Source: Terriglobia bacterium
GTDB lineage: Bacteria > Acidobacteriota > Terriglobia > Terriglobales > Acidobacteriaceae
Assembly (NCBI GenBank): GCA_020073395.1
Contig: JAIQFF010000007.1
Span: 1-64,000, forward strand
Direction: 5' to 3'
DNA length: 64,000 nucleotides
Shown here: positions 1-9,427 of the stretch, piece by piece
Layout of the letters: each line of letters begins with the position of its first letter
Numbering within the stretch: position 1 is the stretch's first letter
Notes under the pieces: generated by a model
Told to the model about the DNA's origin: nothing
Seen by the model: the letters and a program-made list of their open reading frames with translations, nothing else
Databases searched by the model: none
Translations under genes and position numbers: made by a program

Positions 1-1
1 G

Positions 2-1159
2 TTCCGGGAATTCCAGTCGGCGAATGCCTCCTGGCTGGACGACTATGCACTGTTCATGGCGCTCAAGGAGGCTCATGGCGGCGAGTCCGTTTGGACCAGG
101 TTGGAAGACGGTGTGGCGCAACGCCAACCGGAGGCGCTGGCGGCCTGGAGTACACGCCTGGACGTCGAGGCAGAGAAGCACAAGTTCTGGCAATGCCTCT
201 TCTTCCTCCAGTGGGGGGAACTGAGGCGCTATTGTGCGGAAAAAGGGCTGCAGATCATGGGCGATCTGCCCATCTACGTCGCGCACGACAGCGCCGACGT
301 GTGGGCGCACCCAGAACTGTTCGGCCTGAAAACCAATGGCGAACCGGAAAACGTGGCCGGCGTGCCGCCCGATTATTTCAGCGCCACTGGCCAGTTATGG
401 GGCAATCCACTCTACCGTTGGGAGGCGCACGCGCGCACCGGTTACCGGTGGTGGATTGAGCGCCTCCGGTCCGCGTTCGTGCTTTTCGACATCTGCCGCA
501 TTGATCACTTCCGCGGTTTTGCTGGCTATTGGGAGGTCCCGGCCGGGGAAACCACGGCTCTCCATGGAAGGTGGACGCCAGGGCCTGGAGCGGCGCTGTT
601 CGAGGCGGCGGAACAAGCCCTGGGGAAGCTTCCGATAGTGGCCGAAAATCTTGGCGTCATCACCCCGGACGTCGAGGCTCTCCGCAGCCAGTTCGGCTTC
701 CCCGGTATGAGCATCTTGCAGTTCGCCTTCGGCAACGATCCGCAGGCGCCCGATTTCAAACCGCACAACTATCCACGTAACCGCGTGGCCTATACCGGCA
801 CGCACGATAATGACACGACGGTGGGGTGGTGGACGGGCAGCGGGGTAGGCGGCAGCACACGCACCCAGGCGGACATCCGCAAAGAACGCGCGTTCGCGCG
901 CCAGTACCTGGACCTTGACGGACGCGAAGTCAATTGGGTGTTTATCCGCAGCGTGCTGGCGTCGGTGGCCGACCTGGCTATGTTTCCCTTGCAGGATGTT
1001 CTTGGTCTGGGCAGCGAAGCCCGCATGAATCTGCCCGGAACTTCCAGCGGAAACTGGCGCTGGCGATTCACCGCAGACATGCTGACGCCAGCGCACCGCG
1101 AGCGCTTGCACGAGTTGTCGGTTGCTTACGACCGGGGATGCGGCGTTCGACTGCCATGA
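2..1159 (+). CDS. malQ: 4-alpha-glucanotransferase (amylomaltase), 5'-truncated by window edge
   Basis: The reading frame is open from the first base, and about 385 of the usual ~500 residues are present. Amylomaltase (GH77) transfers alpha-1,4-glucan segments between maltodextrins in the cytoplasm. GH77 signatures are visible in order: WLDDYALF at the left edge, RIDHFRGF with the nucleophile Asp, AENLGVITPDVE with the acid/base Glu, and YTGTHDNDT with the third carboxylate. The C-terminus has the usual LTPAHRERL-type helix, so the end is intact. The gene converges on the minus-strand trehalose synthase cluster, which fits a shared role in glucan and trehalose metabolism. The start codon lies outside the window. 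Confidence 0.95.
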   Translation, partial: FREFQSANASWLDDYALFMALKEAHGGESVWTRLEDGVAQRQPEALAAWSTRLDVEAEKHKFWQCLFFLQWGELRRYCAEKGLQIMGDLPIYVAHDSADVWAHPELFGLKTNGEPENVAGVPPDYFSATGQLWGNPLYRWEAHARTGYRWWIERLRSAFVLFDICRIDHFRGFAGYWEVPAGETTALHGRWTPGPGAALFEAAEQALGKLPIVAENLGVITPDVEALRSQFGFPGMSILQFAFGNDPQAPDFKPHNYPRNRVAYTGTHDNDTTVGWWTGSGVGGSTRTQADIRKERAFARQYLDLDGREVNWVFIRSVLASVADLAMFPLQDVLGLGSEARMNLPGTSSGNWRWRFTADMLTPAHRERLHELSVAYDRGCGVRLP

Positions 1160-1208
1160 CCCATCGGCTGCCGGCCGAACGGATGAGACTGCCCAGTCCA
1201 CGGGCTGG

Positions 1209-1910
1209 TTACAGGTGGGTTATTTCCTCCTCTTTCTCCGCTTCCCCGGGAGAGAAGCTCTTTTGTAGAACCTGCCGCGCCAGATGTTGGCTGGCGATGC
1301 CAAATGCGATGGCCAGCCCCAGCATGACGGCGCCAAAAAGAATCGTGAAGGCAATCAGTACCGTTCGATGCGCCAGCGCGATCTGCTCCAAGGCCATGCT
1401 GACGGTCAGCAGCACCACCAGGAAGCGGACGGACCCGGCGAGCAGTCGCGCGAAGGGCAGGTTGGCATTCACTGCCGCCAGCAGCGCCGCCCGCGCCAGA
1501 AAGTTAGCCAGCAGGAAGCCCACGAACAGGATCAGCACGGCAACGAAAATCTGGGGCAGGAACAGCAGGACCTGCGAGATCTGGTCTCGAAGCGAAACCA
1601 CCCCCAGGGCGTCAATACCCAACAGCAGAAACACAATCCAAACCACCCAAAACGTCAGGCTGGCAACCAGGTCCCTGGGCGCGGGCAAAGCCGCGTTCCG
1701 GAGTAATTGGGCCGTGCCGGCGCTTTCCGAGAGGGCGTCGAACTTGGCCAGCGCCAAGGCGCGCCTCGCGATCGTCTTCGATAGGATGGCAATCAGCCAT
1801 CCCACGATGATGATCATCAGCATCACCAGCAGCCGAGGCAGAAACTGTTCAACGGCAGCTGCCAGGTGATTGAGCATCTCCTTGAGACTGTTCATAATCG
1901 TGTCTGCCAT
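1209..1910 (-). CDS. Conserved TM-helix repeat membrane protein, mechanosensitive-channel-like
   Basis: A 233-residue membrane protein with about five hydrophobic segments near residues 24-44, 82-103, 113-138, 159-178 and 184-207. It ends in a charged tail (EAEKEEEITHL). The amphipathic repeats resemble the conserved TM helix (PF05552) family related to small mechanosensitive channels, but the cytoplasmic MscS beta domain is absent, so it may be a pore-forming half or a partner protein. I chose the ATG at 1910 because GAGG lies six bases upstream. A GTG at 1922 in the same frame overlaps the previous stop but has its Shine-Dalgarno too close. It is last in the treS-glycosyltransferase cluster, so a role in osmotic response is a reasonable inference. 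Confidence 0.75.
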   Translation of the reverse strand: MADTIMNSLKEMLNHLAAAVEQFLPRLLVMLMIIIVGWLIAILSKTIARRALALAKFDALSESAGTAQLLRNAALPAPRDLVASLTFWVVWIVFLLLGIDALGVVSLRDQISQVLLFLPQIFVAVLILFVGFLLANFLARAALLAAVNANLPFARLLAGSVRFLVVLLTVSMALEQIALAHRTVLIAFTILFGAVMLGLAIAFGIASQHLARQVLQKSFSPGEAEKEEEITHL

Positions 1911-1918
1911 GGTTAACC

Positions 1919-3232
1919 TCACTTCTCCTGCGACCAGCGTTCGACCAGATACGGTTTCAGCCGCTCACAAGCCAGGCACAGCTCTTCCAGGCGGTTTTCT
2001 ACTTCCGCCGTCGTGGCTCTCTCGGTTTCCATTACGAAGGAAAAAACCTTGCCGCGATAGAGTGGAAGAAGAGCCTGGAGCAGGTGGTCGCGAGCCAGAA
2101 CCGACCGGTGGTAGGAGGCGGCGAACTCGTAAACTACCCTGACCCACAGCTCGTCAGGAAAGTGGAATCCTCCATCGCTGAGCTTGCCCAGGTCTTGAAC
2201 GGCTCGCCAGGTGTCCGGGGCGAGGATCGCTTCCAGAATGGCTCCCAGTTCCTCCACGCCCAGGCGGAAGCCCTGCAACAGGCGTTTGCGGCTCACGCGC
2301 ACCGGTTGCAGCGCCACGCTGTATTCGAAACCGAAGGTAGGTACCTGCGAACTGCCGTCCCGGTTGGCCCAGCATGCATGGTCCGCTTCCAGGCCCTGGA
2401 ACAATGCGCCTACGCTGTCCTGGAACACCTGCACCAGATCCGGCTCCTGGCGGCGGGATTGGTAGATCCGCGGCCCCAGGAAGGACTGACAGGTGCGATA
2501 GTCATTCGCAATGGCGGCGGCCATCACGCCCAGAGCGGGACCGACTTCGCAACACCGTTGCTGCCAGCCACCGCTCTCCAGCAACCGGGAGGCGAGTTGC
2601 CCTGAGAAAGCGAACTCGCTGCCCATCGGCTCTCGGATGCGGAAGCCGTAGGCTGCACGGAATACGGGGGCGACAAGGTTCTTGATGAGCAGGCCCTCAT
2701 ACTTATGGCGGTGATAAATGGGAGCGACGAAATCAAACTCCTGGCGACGAATCGGGCGGACCAGGGACTCCACCCATTCCGGGGCGATGCTCAGGAGATC
2801 GGGAGACACTACCGCACAGGCCTTGGCCCGCATTAATTCCGCCGCCGAGAGCAGCAGTTCCAGGGCTCCCCATGATCCCTTGCTGTTGTCATAGGCGGCG
2901 GTAATGCGGTGCATGGTCCGCAGCGGATTGGCGGCCAGGAAGGCGCGGAAGTCTGTGATGATGGAATCCCGCACCACCTGGGGGGTCCCGTCATGCGAGC
3001 CGCCGTCGGCGTTGAGAACCGCGGTGCGCTCCCGCGGAAAATACTTCACCAGCCCGAGTTGCAAGGCGTTCATGACGTGCCCGATGGTGTCGCGGTTGTT
3101 CAGGCTGGGAACAAACAGCAGGATGTCGACCTCGCCTGCGGCGGTAAGCTGCCGCAGGAAATCGTCGGGCAGTTCCGCCGGTTCCGGCCCGGGCACTCCC
3201 GGTTCGATCGCAATGGGGTTTGCCTTCATCAT
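1919..3232 (-). CDS. GT-A glycosyltransferase, possibly glucosylglycerate-synthase-like
   Basis: A 437-residue soluble protein. Residues 35-85 look like a GT-A nucleotide-sugar fold: a VDILLFVPSLNN strand-loop, then LNADGGSHDGTP, which corresponds to the DDGSxDGT region of GT2-type enzymes. A later stretch (SPDLLSIAPEWV and YHRHKYEG) resembles retaining enzymes that make glucosyl- or mannosylglycerate. No transmembrane segment is seen. It starts seven bases after the trehalose synthase stop and ends next to the TM-helix gene, so the three genes are probably cotranscribed. The compatible-solute role is inferred from this context; a cell-envelope sugar transferase is the main alternative. Confidence 0.7.
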   Translation of the reverse strand: MMKANPIAIEPGVPGPEPAELPDDFLRQLTAAGEVDILLFVPSLNNRDTIGHVMNALQLGLVKYFPRERTAVLNADGGSHDGTPQVVRDSIITDFRAFLAANPLRTMHRITAAYDNSKGSWGALELLLSAAELMRAKACAVVSPDLLSIAPEWVESLVRPIRRQEFDFVAPIYHRHKYEGLLIKNLVAPVFRAAYGFRIREPMGSEFAFSGQLASRLLESGGWQQRCCEVGPALGVMAAAIANDYRTCQSFLGPRIYQSRRQEPDLVQVFQDSVGALFQGLEADHACWANRDGSSQVPTFGFEYSVALQPVRVSRKRLLQGFRLGVEELGAILEAILAPDTWRAVQDLGKLSDGGFHFPDELWVRVVYEFAASYHRSVLARDHLLQALLPLYRGKVFSFVMETERATTAEVENRLEELCLACERLKPYLVERWSQEK

Positions 3233-3239
3233 TCAGTCA

Positions 3240-4898
3240 TCAGAACCGGCGCAAGCGAAACCAGTAAAACTGGTAAGGGCCTAGCGTCAACAGGTAAGGC
3301 GCTTGCCCGATCCGGGGGAACAGGCTACCGCCGAACAGCTCGATGGGAATGGACCCGGCCAGATGGCGCAGATCCAGTTCCGCAGCCTGCGCCGAGCTGG
3401 ACAAATTATTCACCACCAGCACCCGCTCATTATTCCACTGCCGCACGTACGCAAGCACGCGGTGGTTGGCGGCGCTGAGGAATTCGATGGAGCCGCGGCT
3501 GAACACCCGGCTGGACTTGCGAACCCCAAGGATGTGCTGGGTCCAGGAAAGCAGGGAATGCTCCGAGCGCCTCTGCGACTCCCGATTGACCACTTGGTAG
3601 CCATAAACCGGATTGGAAATCAGGGCAGAATACAGCTGCTCCGGATCGGCGGTGGAAAAACCGGCGTTCCAGCCCCCGCTCCACTGCATGGGCGTGCGCA
3701 CCCCGTTGCGGTCGCCAAGATACAGGTTATCCCCCATACCGATCTCGTCGCCGTAGTAGATGATGGGGGTGCCGGGGAGGGAGAGAAGCATGCTGGTCAT
3801 CAGCTCGATCCTGCGCCGGTCGTTCTCCATCAGGGGCGCCAGCCGCCGGCGGATGCCCAGGTTCAGCCGCGCTGATTTATCTTTGGCGTACTCGTCATAC
3901 ATGTAGTCCCGTTCTTCGTCGGTGACCATCTCCAGTGTGAGCTCATCGTGGTTGCGCAGAAAGGTTGCCCATTGGCAGGTTTCGGGGATTTGCGGCGTCT
4001 GCTCCAGAATGTCGATGATGGGCTTTCGATCTTCCAGCCGGACCGCCATGAACATGCGCGGCATCAGCGGGAAATGGAAAGCCATGTGGCACTCATCGCC
4101 GTCACCGAAGTAGGGCCGCACATCGGAAGGCCACTGGTTGGCCTCGGCCAGCAGTATCTTGCCCGCGAAGCTTTCGTCGATGCGCCGGCGCAGGGATTTC
4201 AGCACTTCGTGAGTTTCCGGAAGGCTCTCGCAGGAGGTGCCCTCCCGCTCCACCAGGTAGGGCACGGCGTCCACCCGGAATCCGTCAACTCCCATTTCCA
4301 GCCAGAAGCGCATCACCTTCCACATTTCCTCGCGCACGGCGGGACAGTCGAAGTTCAAGTCCGGCTGGTGGCTGAAAAAACGGTGCCAGTAATACGACCG
4401 GGAAACCGGGTCCCAGGCCCAGTTGGAGAGTTCGGAATCCAAGAAGATGATCCGCGCCTGCTGGTAGCGGTCAACGCTGTCGCTCCAGACGTACCAGTCG
4501 CGACGCGAATTGTCCCGGGAGCTGCGCGATTCCTGAAACCACGTGTGCTGGTCCGAAGTGTGGTTGAGCACCAGTTCGGTGATCACCTTCAGCCCCCGGG
4601 TGTGGGCCGCATCCAGAAAAGTCCGGAAATCGTCCAGGGTTCCGTAGCTGGGATGAATGCTGGTGTAGTCGGATATGTCGTATCCGTCATCCTTCAAGGG
4701 CGAGGGGTAGAAAGGCAGAAGCCAGAGGGCAGTGACTCCCAACTGCTCCAGGTGATCCAGCCTCTGCGTCAGGCCGCGGAAATCTCCCATCCCGTCGCCA
4801 TTGCTGTCCTGAAACGCGCGGACGTGAAGTTCGTAGATGATCGCATCTTTGTACCAGAGGGAATCCTGGTCGCTAATGCGAGTTGAAGCATCGGTCAT
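3240..4898 (-). CDS. treS: Maltose alpha-D-glucosyltransferase (trehalose synthase), GH13
   Basis: A 552-residue cytoplasmic GH13 enzyme that interconverts maltose and trehalose. It opens with [20 protein letters not shown], typical of TreS. Catalytic residues are visible: nucleophile Asp210 in GFRVDA, acid/base Glu252 in LLAEANQWP, and Asp318 in FLRNHDEL. The [16 protein letters not shown] stretch after the acid/base is characteristic of TreS rather than alpha-amylase. The open frame extends upstream to 5153, but that part is low-complexity and not conserved, and MTDAST at 4898 is the credible start. No maltokinase domain is fused. The gene leads the cluster that continues into the glycosyltransferase and the membrane protein. 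Confidence 0.93.
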   Translation of the reverse strand: MTDASTRISDQDSLWYKDAIIYELHVRAFQDSNGDGMGDFRGLTQRLDHLEQLGVTALWLLPFYPSPLKDDGYDISDYTSIHPSYGTLDDFRTFLDAAHTRGLKVITELVLNHTSDQHTWFQESRSSRDNSRRDWYVWSDSVDRYQQARIIFLDSELSNWAWDPVSRSYYWHRFFSHQPDLNFDCPAVREEMWKVMRFWLEMGVDGFRVDAVPYLVEREGTSCESLPETHEVLKSLRRRIDESFAGKILLAEANQWPSDVRPYFGDGDECHMAFHFPLMPRMFMAVRLEDRKPIIDILEQTPQIPETCQWATFLRNHDELTLEMVTDEERDYMYDEYAKDKSARLNLGIRRRLAPLMENDRRRIELMTSMLLSLPGTPIIYYGDEIGMGDNLYLGDRNGVRTPMQWSGGWNAGFSTADPEQLYSALISNPVYGYQVVNRESQRRSEHSLLSWTQHILGVRKSSRVFSRGSIEFLSAANHRVLAYVRQWNNERVLVVNNLSSSAQAAELDLRHLAGSIPIELFGGSLFPRIGQAPYLLTLGPYQFYWFRLRRF

Positions 4899-5419
4899 GG
4901 CACGGACACCGGGGCAGTAGCCTGTGGACCCCGAGCGAAATTGTACTCGTCCGCGTCTTTCCTCAGGCGGCAACCGAAGACATAAACGAAAACGCGCCTG
5001 TTCACGTGCCTTCAATGCGTGGAATCCTGCGTTTGGCGCAAACGACACTCGACGCCCAGCAGGCTTCCTACAAACTACGCGACTCATGGAACAGCAAGAT
5101 GCGCAGCAGGCCTTGGTGAACGCCGTTGACGATGTTGTGGACTTCGAGAGCATAGGTCATGCGAAGCTTCCCATCTGGTGATCAGGTGATCTGGTGATCG
5201 AAGGCGCACGCGAGGGCCTGTGCATCACAGGAGGCGTGCGTTCGGCAAGGTGCCGAGGATCAGAGAATGACGGCGGGAATTCGCATAGCAGTCTGCCCGG
5301 AAAAGATGCTACGCCGCTCCGAGGGACAACGTCAACACGGGAACGGCACACACGGATTCTTGGCTCCCCCGGAGAGGAGAGCGTCCGCTCCCGTCACCGT
5401 TCTGGAGATCAGAATTCGC
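4899..5419. other. Intergenic stretch upstream of treS, no convincing gene
   Basis: This 521-bp stretch lies between the treS start and the end of the NAD(P)-binding gene. It holds three short direct repeats of TGGTGATC/AGGTGATC around 5172-5200 and a GC-rich inverted region near 5205-5235. A 30-codon minus-strand frame at 5068-5160 has a plausible peptide but no clear ribosome-binding site. The treS promoter should be in the part nearest 4900, but I see no clear -10/-35 pair. Confidence 0.5.
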
Positions 5420-6046
5420 TCAGTTGCATACGCCGACGATTTTGCCGACCCAGGCGCGATTCTCGGCGGTTCTGATCATGAAATCGGCCACATCGGCGCG
5501 CGAAATCTTGAATCCGAACCTCGGCAGGTGCCCTTCTCGTACCCGGTACTTCCCCGTCCGCGGCTTGTCCGTAAGTTCGGGTGGTCGCACGATGGTCCAG
5601 TCCAGTCCGTCTTGGCGAAAGATATCTTCCATCGCAGACGCATCGGCGACCGTGTAGGGAAACAACAGGCGGCCGACCAGGTAGGCGGGAGGAATGACGG
5701 AATCTTTGAAAAGGAAGGCCACTGACACAACAATGACACGCCGGCTTCTGGCCTGGGTCATTGCGGTCGTCAGCGCAGCCGCGAAGCGTCGCATGAGAGT
5801 GGAGTCGGCCTTCGTTACGGGCTCCCGCGCACCAAAACTCGACAGAATTGCGTCTTGGCCTTCAAGGACCCGGGCAAGCTCCCCACTGCTCAGGAGGTCC
5901 CCCTCAATCAGCGCGATTTTGCCAGCCACACTCTTGAGCCGCTCCGCAGACCGGACGAACGCTGTCACCGAGTGGCCGCGTTCCAGCGCTTGCGATACAA
6001 CCTCCAGACCGATACCTCCCGTAGCGCCAAGTACAACGAGTTTCAT
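5420..6046 (-). CDS. NAD(P)-binding NmrA/SDR-like oxidoreductase
   Basis: A 208-residue Rossmann protein of the atypical short-chain dehydrogenase (NAD(P)H-binding, YwnB/BVR-B-like) type. The N-terminus MKLVVLGATGGIGLEVVSQA carries the GxxGxxG dinucleotide motif, followed by an AFVRSAERL segment that would bind the cofactor phosphate, then IEGDLL. The C-terminal half has the DWTIVRPPELTD motif common in this family. Size is normal. The substrate cannot be predicted. It stands alone, with decayed gene remnants upstream on the same strand. Confidence 0.85.
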   Translation of the reverse strand: MKLVVLGATGGIGLEVVSQALERGHSVTAFVRSAERLKSVAGKIALIEGDLLSSGELARVLEGQDAILSSFGAREPVTKADSTLMRRFAAALTTAMTQARSRRVIVVSVAFLFKDSVIPPAYLVGRLLFPYTVADASAMEDIFRQDGLDWTIVRPPELTDKPRTGKYRVREGHLPRFGFKISRADVADFMIRTAENRAWVGKIVGVCN

Positions 6047-6137
6047 AGCCCACTGCCTCCACGATTGTTCGTACCTGGATTTTTCTCCTTATCTTTCGCC
6101 TTATTCATTTGTGTAGCGATCGGTAGCGTTAATTGGC

Positions 6138-6836
6138 CTAGGCGACAGCCTCCTCCTGCTCGGAAACGATCACTTCAGGGTCCGCACTCTTTGTGGATAC
6201 GGACGCCCGCGTTCGCGCCACCAGCACATAGATGGACGGCACGACAAACAGCGTAAAGAGTGTTCCTATGATCATGCCACTCACCAACATGATGCCAATG
6301 CTGTTGCGGGCCCCTGCTCCCGGGCCCTTCGCAAGAACCAGCGGAAAGTGACCGATTACGGTCGCGGCGGTCGTCATCAGAATCGGCCTGAGTCGCGTTC
6401 CCGCCGCTTCGATGATCGCGCCGAGCTTGTCCATTCCTGATTCCTGGAGGTGGTTCGCAAACTCCACGATCAGGATGCCGTTCTTGGATACCAGGCCCAC
6501 GAGAGTGATCAAGCCTACTTGGCTGTAGATGTTGAGCGTCGTCAGCCCGAGGAAAGAGAACAGCAGCGCCCCGGAAATTGCCAGCGGAACCGAGCCTGCG
6601 AGAATGATGAAAGGATCTCGAAAACTTTCAAACTGGGCCGCCAGGACCAGATAGATCAGGATCCCAGACAGCAGGAACGTACCAAGGAACTTGCTGCCTT
6701 CGGTACGGAGCTGCCGTGACTCGCCGGCGTAGTCCACGGTGAAGCCCTGAGGCAGATTTACCCTGGCCTCGTCTTCCAGCACCCGGAGCGCTCGGTCCAG
6801 GGGTACGCCAGGCGGGACCACTCCCTGAATGCGGTC
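6138..6836 (-). pseudogene. C-terminal remnant of an RND efflux permease (AcrB/MexB family)
   Basis: About 233 codons matching the last quarter of an RND inner-membrane pump (normally ~1,040 residues). They run from IQGVVPPGVPLDRAL through the pseudo-repeat transmembrane helices TM8-TM12. The family motif ending in GLVSKNGILIVEFAN is present, as is the RLRPILMTT segment. The large periplasmic domains and the first half are missing, so this cannot be a working pump. The 5' edge abuts an antitoxin-like fragment in the same frame, indicating a recombination or deletion join near 6836. A GTG at 6821 could start translation of a truncated membrane peptide. Confidence 0.85.
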
Positions 6837-7060
6837 CTGCTCCGTGAGAGGGGTGAAAGCATTTGGTGCGCAGAAAATCTTTCCCTTAAACCGACCTGGG
6901 ATTCGATTTCTTGGCCGCCTTCAGCTCCCGGACGGGCACCAACTTGACTCGGAGTTCCTTGCAGGCGATCACAATCTCCTCGCCGGCGCATGGTTTCGTT
7001 ACCAACCGGGCAAGCTTCCTCGCAGCTCGGAACTGGTGTATTTCATTGATTCCAGTTCAC
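6837..7060 (-). pseudogene. Decayed Phd/YefM-type antitoxin remnant
   Basis: Translating the minus strand here in two frames restores a recognisable Phd/YefM antitoxin. The upstream frame gives NEIHQFRAARKLARLV, then AGEEIVIACKELRVKLVPVR. A one-base shift near 6890-6905 then gives IPGRFKGKIFCAPNAFTPL. The AGEEIVIA...KLVPV core and the GRFKGKI...F.PL tail are hallmarks of these antitoxins. The start codon is lost and a stop (6886-6888) interrupts the first frame. The second frame runs directly into the RND pump remnant. No partner toxin (PIN or RelE type) is seen beside it. It is almost certainly non-functional. Confidence 0.6.
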
Positions 7061-7077
7061 CGTTCAGGGTACGAACC

Positions 7078-8769
7078 CTATGCGTTAGTTTTTAGCATCT
7101 GCTCGGCGTGCTTGCGCGAGGTCTCGGTCAGCTTGGCGCCGCTCAGCATGCGGGCGACTTCCTCGGTGCGCTCGTCCCCGGTGATGAGGTGGACGCCGGT
7201 GCGGGCGCGTCCGCCGACCGCCTTCTTTTCGATCAGGTAGTGATGGTCGGCGAAGGTGGCGATCTGGGGCAGGTGGGTGACACAAAGGACCTGGTTCGAG
7301 CGGGACAGGCTCTTCAGCTTCTTGCCTACGGCCTCGGCCGCCCGGCCCCCGATTCCGGTGTCAATTTCGTCAAAGACCAAGGTACGTTGCGCCCCGGAAC
7401 TGCGCTTCCTGCCCGATGAGGCCTCAACGCTCGCCTTAAGGGCCAGCATGACGCGAGATAGCTCTCCGCCGGAAGCGATGTGTTCGAGCTGCCGCAAAGG
7501 CTCACCGGGATTAGTGGCGATCATGTATGCCACCTGGTCGAAGCCGGCGGCAGTCCAGTTCCCTTCCTCGTCGGTGCCGCTGACGTCAATTCGGAAAGAG
7601 GACTTCATAGCCAGGTCATTGATCTCAGCCTCGACCAATTTTTCCAGCTTGCGCGCGGCTTCGTAGCGCTTCTTGGAAATGGTGCGGGCCGCAACGAGGT
7701 ACTCCTCGGCCGCCTGCGCCAACTCGCCACGCAACTGCCGCAGGATTTCGTCCTTGTTCTCCATCTCCGAGAGTTTGCGGCTGACTTCGGCGCCGTGTTT
7801 CATCACGTCTTCGAGAGTGGGGCCGTACTTGCGCTTGAGCCGGTCCATGGCTGCGAGGCGGTCTTCTACCTCGGCCAGGTGTTCGGGAGAGGCTTCGATG
7901 CCGCCGGCATAGTCGCGCAGGCTGGCGCCGACATCCTCCACGCTGATGCGAGCAGTTTCGAGCGTGGCCATGGTCTCCTGAAATTTCGGTTCGTAGCGGG
8001 CCAGTTCTTCGATGTGTTTTTGCGCCGTCCGCAATGACGCTGCAGTCGAGGCGTTGCCTTCGTAGAGCAGATCGAAGGCATTCATGGCCGCACTGTGGAT
8101 CTTTTCCGCGTTGGCCAGGACGCGCTTCTCAGTCTCCAGTCGCTCGTCTTCTCCTGGCTGCAGCCTGGCTTCTTCGATTTCACGCGCCTGGAATGTCCAC
8201 AGATCGAGCAGGCGCAGCCGGTCCTGCTCATCGCGTTGCAGTTCTTCGATGCGACCGTTGATGCTCTTCCACTTGGAAAACGCTTCCGTGGTCGCGTCGA
8301 GCTGAATATTGGCGAACGTGTCGAGCAGGCGAAGGCGGGTGGATGCGTCAAAAGACAGCAGTGATTCGTTCTGGGCGTGAATGGTGGCGAGGTACGGAGC
8401 CAGTTGACGCAACACGGCAACGGTCGCTGGCTGGTTATTGACGAACACGCGTCCCTTGCCCCCAGCCGCAATTTCGCGGCGCAGGATGACCGACTCGTCT
8501 TCCTGATCGATGCCATTGTTTTCGAGGATTTGCGCGACTGTTTTTTCCGCCCCACCTTCGACTTCAAAGACGGCGGAAATCGTGGCCTTGTCGGCCCCGG
8601 AGCGAATCACGTCCGCGGAGGCTTTGTCCCCCAGCAGGAGCGCCAGGGCATCAATGAGAATGGATTTTCCAGCGCCGGTTTCGCCGGTCAGCAGGTTCAG
8701 GCCGGGCGCGAACTCTACCGCCAGGTTGTCTATGACCGCGTAGTTTTCGAGCCGCAGTTCGATGAGCAC
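7078..8769 (-). CDS. recN: DNA repair protein RecN
   Basis: A 563-residue SMC-like ATPase acting in double-strand break repair. The N-terminus MLIELRLENYAVIDNLAVEF leads to Walker A (GETGAGKS). A long coiled-coil middle region follows (roughly residues 150-370), then the ABC signature SGGELSRVMLALK and Walker B LVFDEIDTGIGG. Length is normal for RecN (~555). It is apparently monocistronic, starting at an ATG at 8769. I see no LexA-type box in the 150-bp upstream region, though I would only recognise a canonical one. Confidence 0.97.
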   Translation of the reverse strand: MLIELRLENYAVIDNLAVEFAPGLNLLTGETGAGKSILIDALALLLGDKASADVIRSGADKATISAVFEVEGGAEKTVAQILENNGIDQEDESVILRREIAAGGKGRVFVNNQPATVAVLRQLAPYLATIHAQNESLLSFDASTRLRLLDTFANIQLDATTEAFSKWKSINGRIEELQRDEQDRLRLLDLWTFQAREIEEARLQPGEDERLETEKRVLANAEKIHSAAMNAFDLLYEGNASTAASLRTAQKHIEELARYEPKFQETMATLETARISVEDVGASLRDYAGGIEASPEHLAEVEDRLAAMDRLKRKYGPTLEDVMKHGAEVSRKLSEMENKDEILRQLRGELAQAAEEYLVAARTISKKRYEAARKLEKLVEAEINDLAMKSSFRIDVSGTDEEGNWTAAGFDQVAYMIATNPGEPLRQLEHIASGGELSRVMLALKASVEASSGRKRSSGAQRTLVFDEIDTGIGGRAAEAVGKKLKSLSRSNQVLCVTHLPQIATFADHHYLIEKKAVGGRARTGVHLITGDERTEEVARMLSGAKLTETSRKHAEQMLKTNA

Positions 8770-8915
8770 CGGCGTCCTGAAACGCAGAAATGTGAGGTGA
8801 ACGAAGTTGAGCGCAGGATAGCATGGACTCGCCCCCGTAGCGACAAGCGTCTCGCCCAGGCCGTTCAGGAGTCGTTAGCGTTGCCTGGCCCTCCCAGATC
8901 CTCTGGGATCAGGCT

Positions 8916-9161
8916 TTAGAGCTTCCGGCCGGTTGCGGTCTGACCGGCCAGCAAGAATGTTTTTGGATATATACCTTCACCACAGATCTTGAACGATCCG
9001 AAATCCTTGTACCAGGCGCCTTGGGGGACGTCAGGCCTGGATTCGATCCAGATGCGAAGTTGATTGACATCGTCGAGACTGATCTTGCGCTCGCGCATGC
9101 GATCGACAAGATGGTCGCGAATTACCTGGGGAAGGCGCGACCAGGTTTCGATTTGCGGCAT
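8916..9161 (-). CDS. Small protein, putative toxin partner of an RHH regulator
   Basis: An 81-residue basic protein of unknown fold (MPQIETWSRLPQVI...GKTFLLAGQ-like tail; the actual tail reads KTFLLAGQTATGRKL). Its ATG overlaps the stop of the upstream RHH gene by one base (TAATG), the tight coupling typical of toxin-antitoxin operons. It has no recognisable RelE, PIN or MazF motif. A toxin role is inferred only from size, order and coupling. It could instead be a small companion protein. Confidence 0.55.
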   Translation of the reverse strand: MPQIETWSRLPQVIRDHLVDRMRERKISLDDVNQLRIWIESRPDVPQGAWYKDFGSFKICGEGIYPKTFLLAGQTATGRKL

Positions 9162-9409
9162 TATTCACCAAACACAAATTGCCCCAACTCGTCTCCCAGT
9201 CTTTTTACTTCTTCCGGGTCCTGCGATGCGCGGAAGCGTTCCGCCAGTTCGAAGAAGGCTCTCTCTTTGCGTTCACGGGCTTCGATTCCCAGCTCAATCA
9301 GTTCTACGAGCACCCGGTTGTCGCTCAGGCGCCGGCGTTTGGCGATGCTGTCCACCTGCTTGGCCACCTGTGCCGGAAGCGTCAGGCTACGCCGCACTTG
9401 CTTTGACAT
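9161..9409 (-). CDS. Ribbon-helix-helix DNA-binding protein, putative antitoxin
   Basis: An 82-residue protein beginning MSKQVRRSLTLP. The N-terminal 50 residues have the RHH/CopG pattern: a basic beta-strand (RRSLTLPAQVAKQVDSIAKR), a turn, and a second helix (NRVLVELIELGIEARER). An acidic/charged helical tail would bind a partner. A second in-frame ATG lies at 9415, and the open frame continues upstream to 9598 without family-like sequence. The gene sits directly downstream of a perfect palindrome overlapping a TATACT -10-like box, consistent with autoregulation. It is coupled to the 81-residue ORF that follows. Confidence 0.7.
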   Translation of the reverse strand: MSKQVRRSLTLPAQVAKQVDSIAKRRRLSDNRVLVELIELGIEARERKERAFFELAERFRASQDPEEVKRLGDELGQFVFGE

Positions 9410-9427
9410 TGGCATGGCACCAGTATA

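Noticed and set aside
395-1201. 268-codon minus-strand frame
   Set aside because: Antisense of malQ, which has all GH77 motifs; no family sequence in the minus frame.
3948-4886. 312-codon plus-strand frame
   Set aside because: Antisense of treS; nothing recognisable in it.
5068-5160. 30-codon minus-strand ORF upstream of treS
   Set aside because: The peptide is plausible, but there is no ribosome-binding site and no supporting context.
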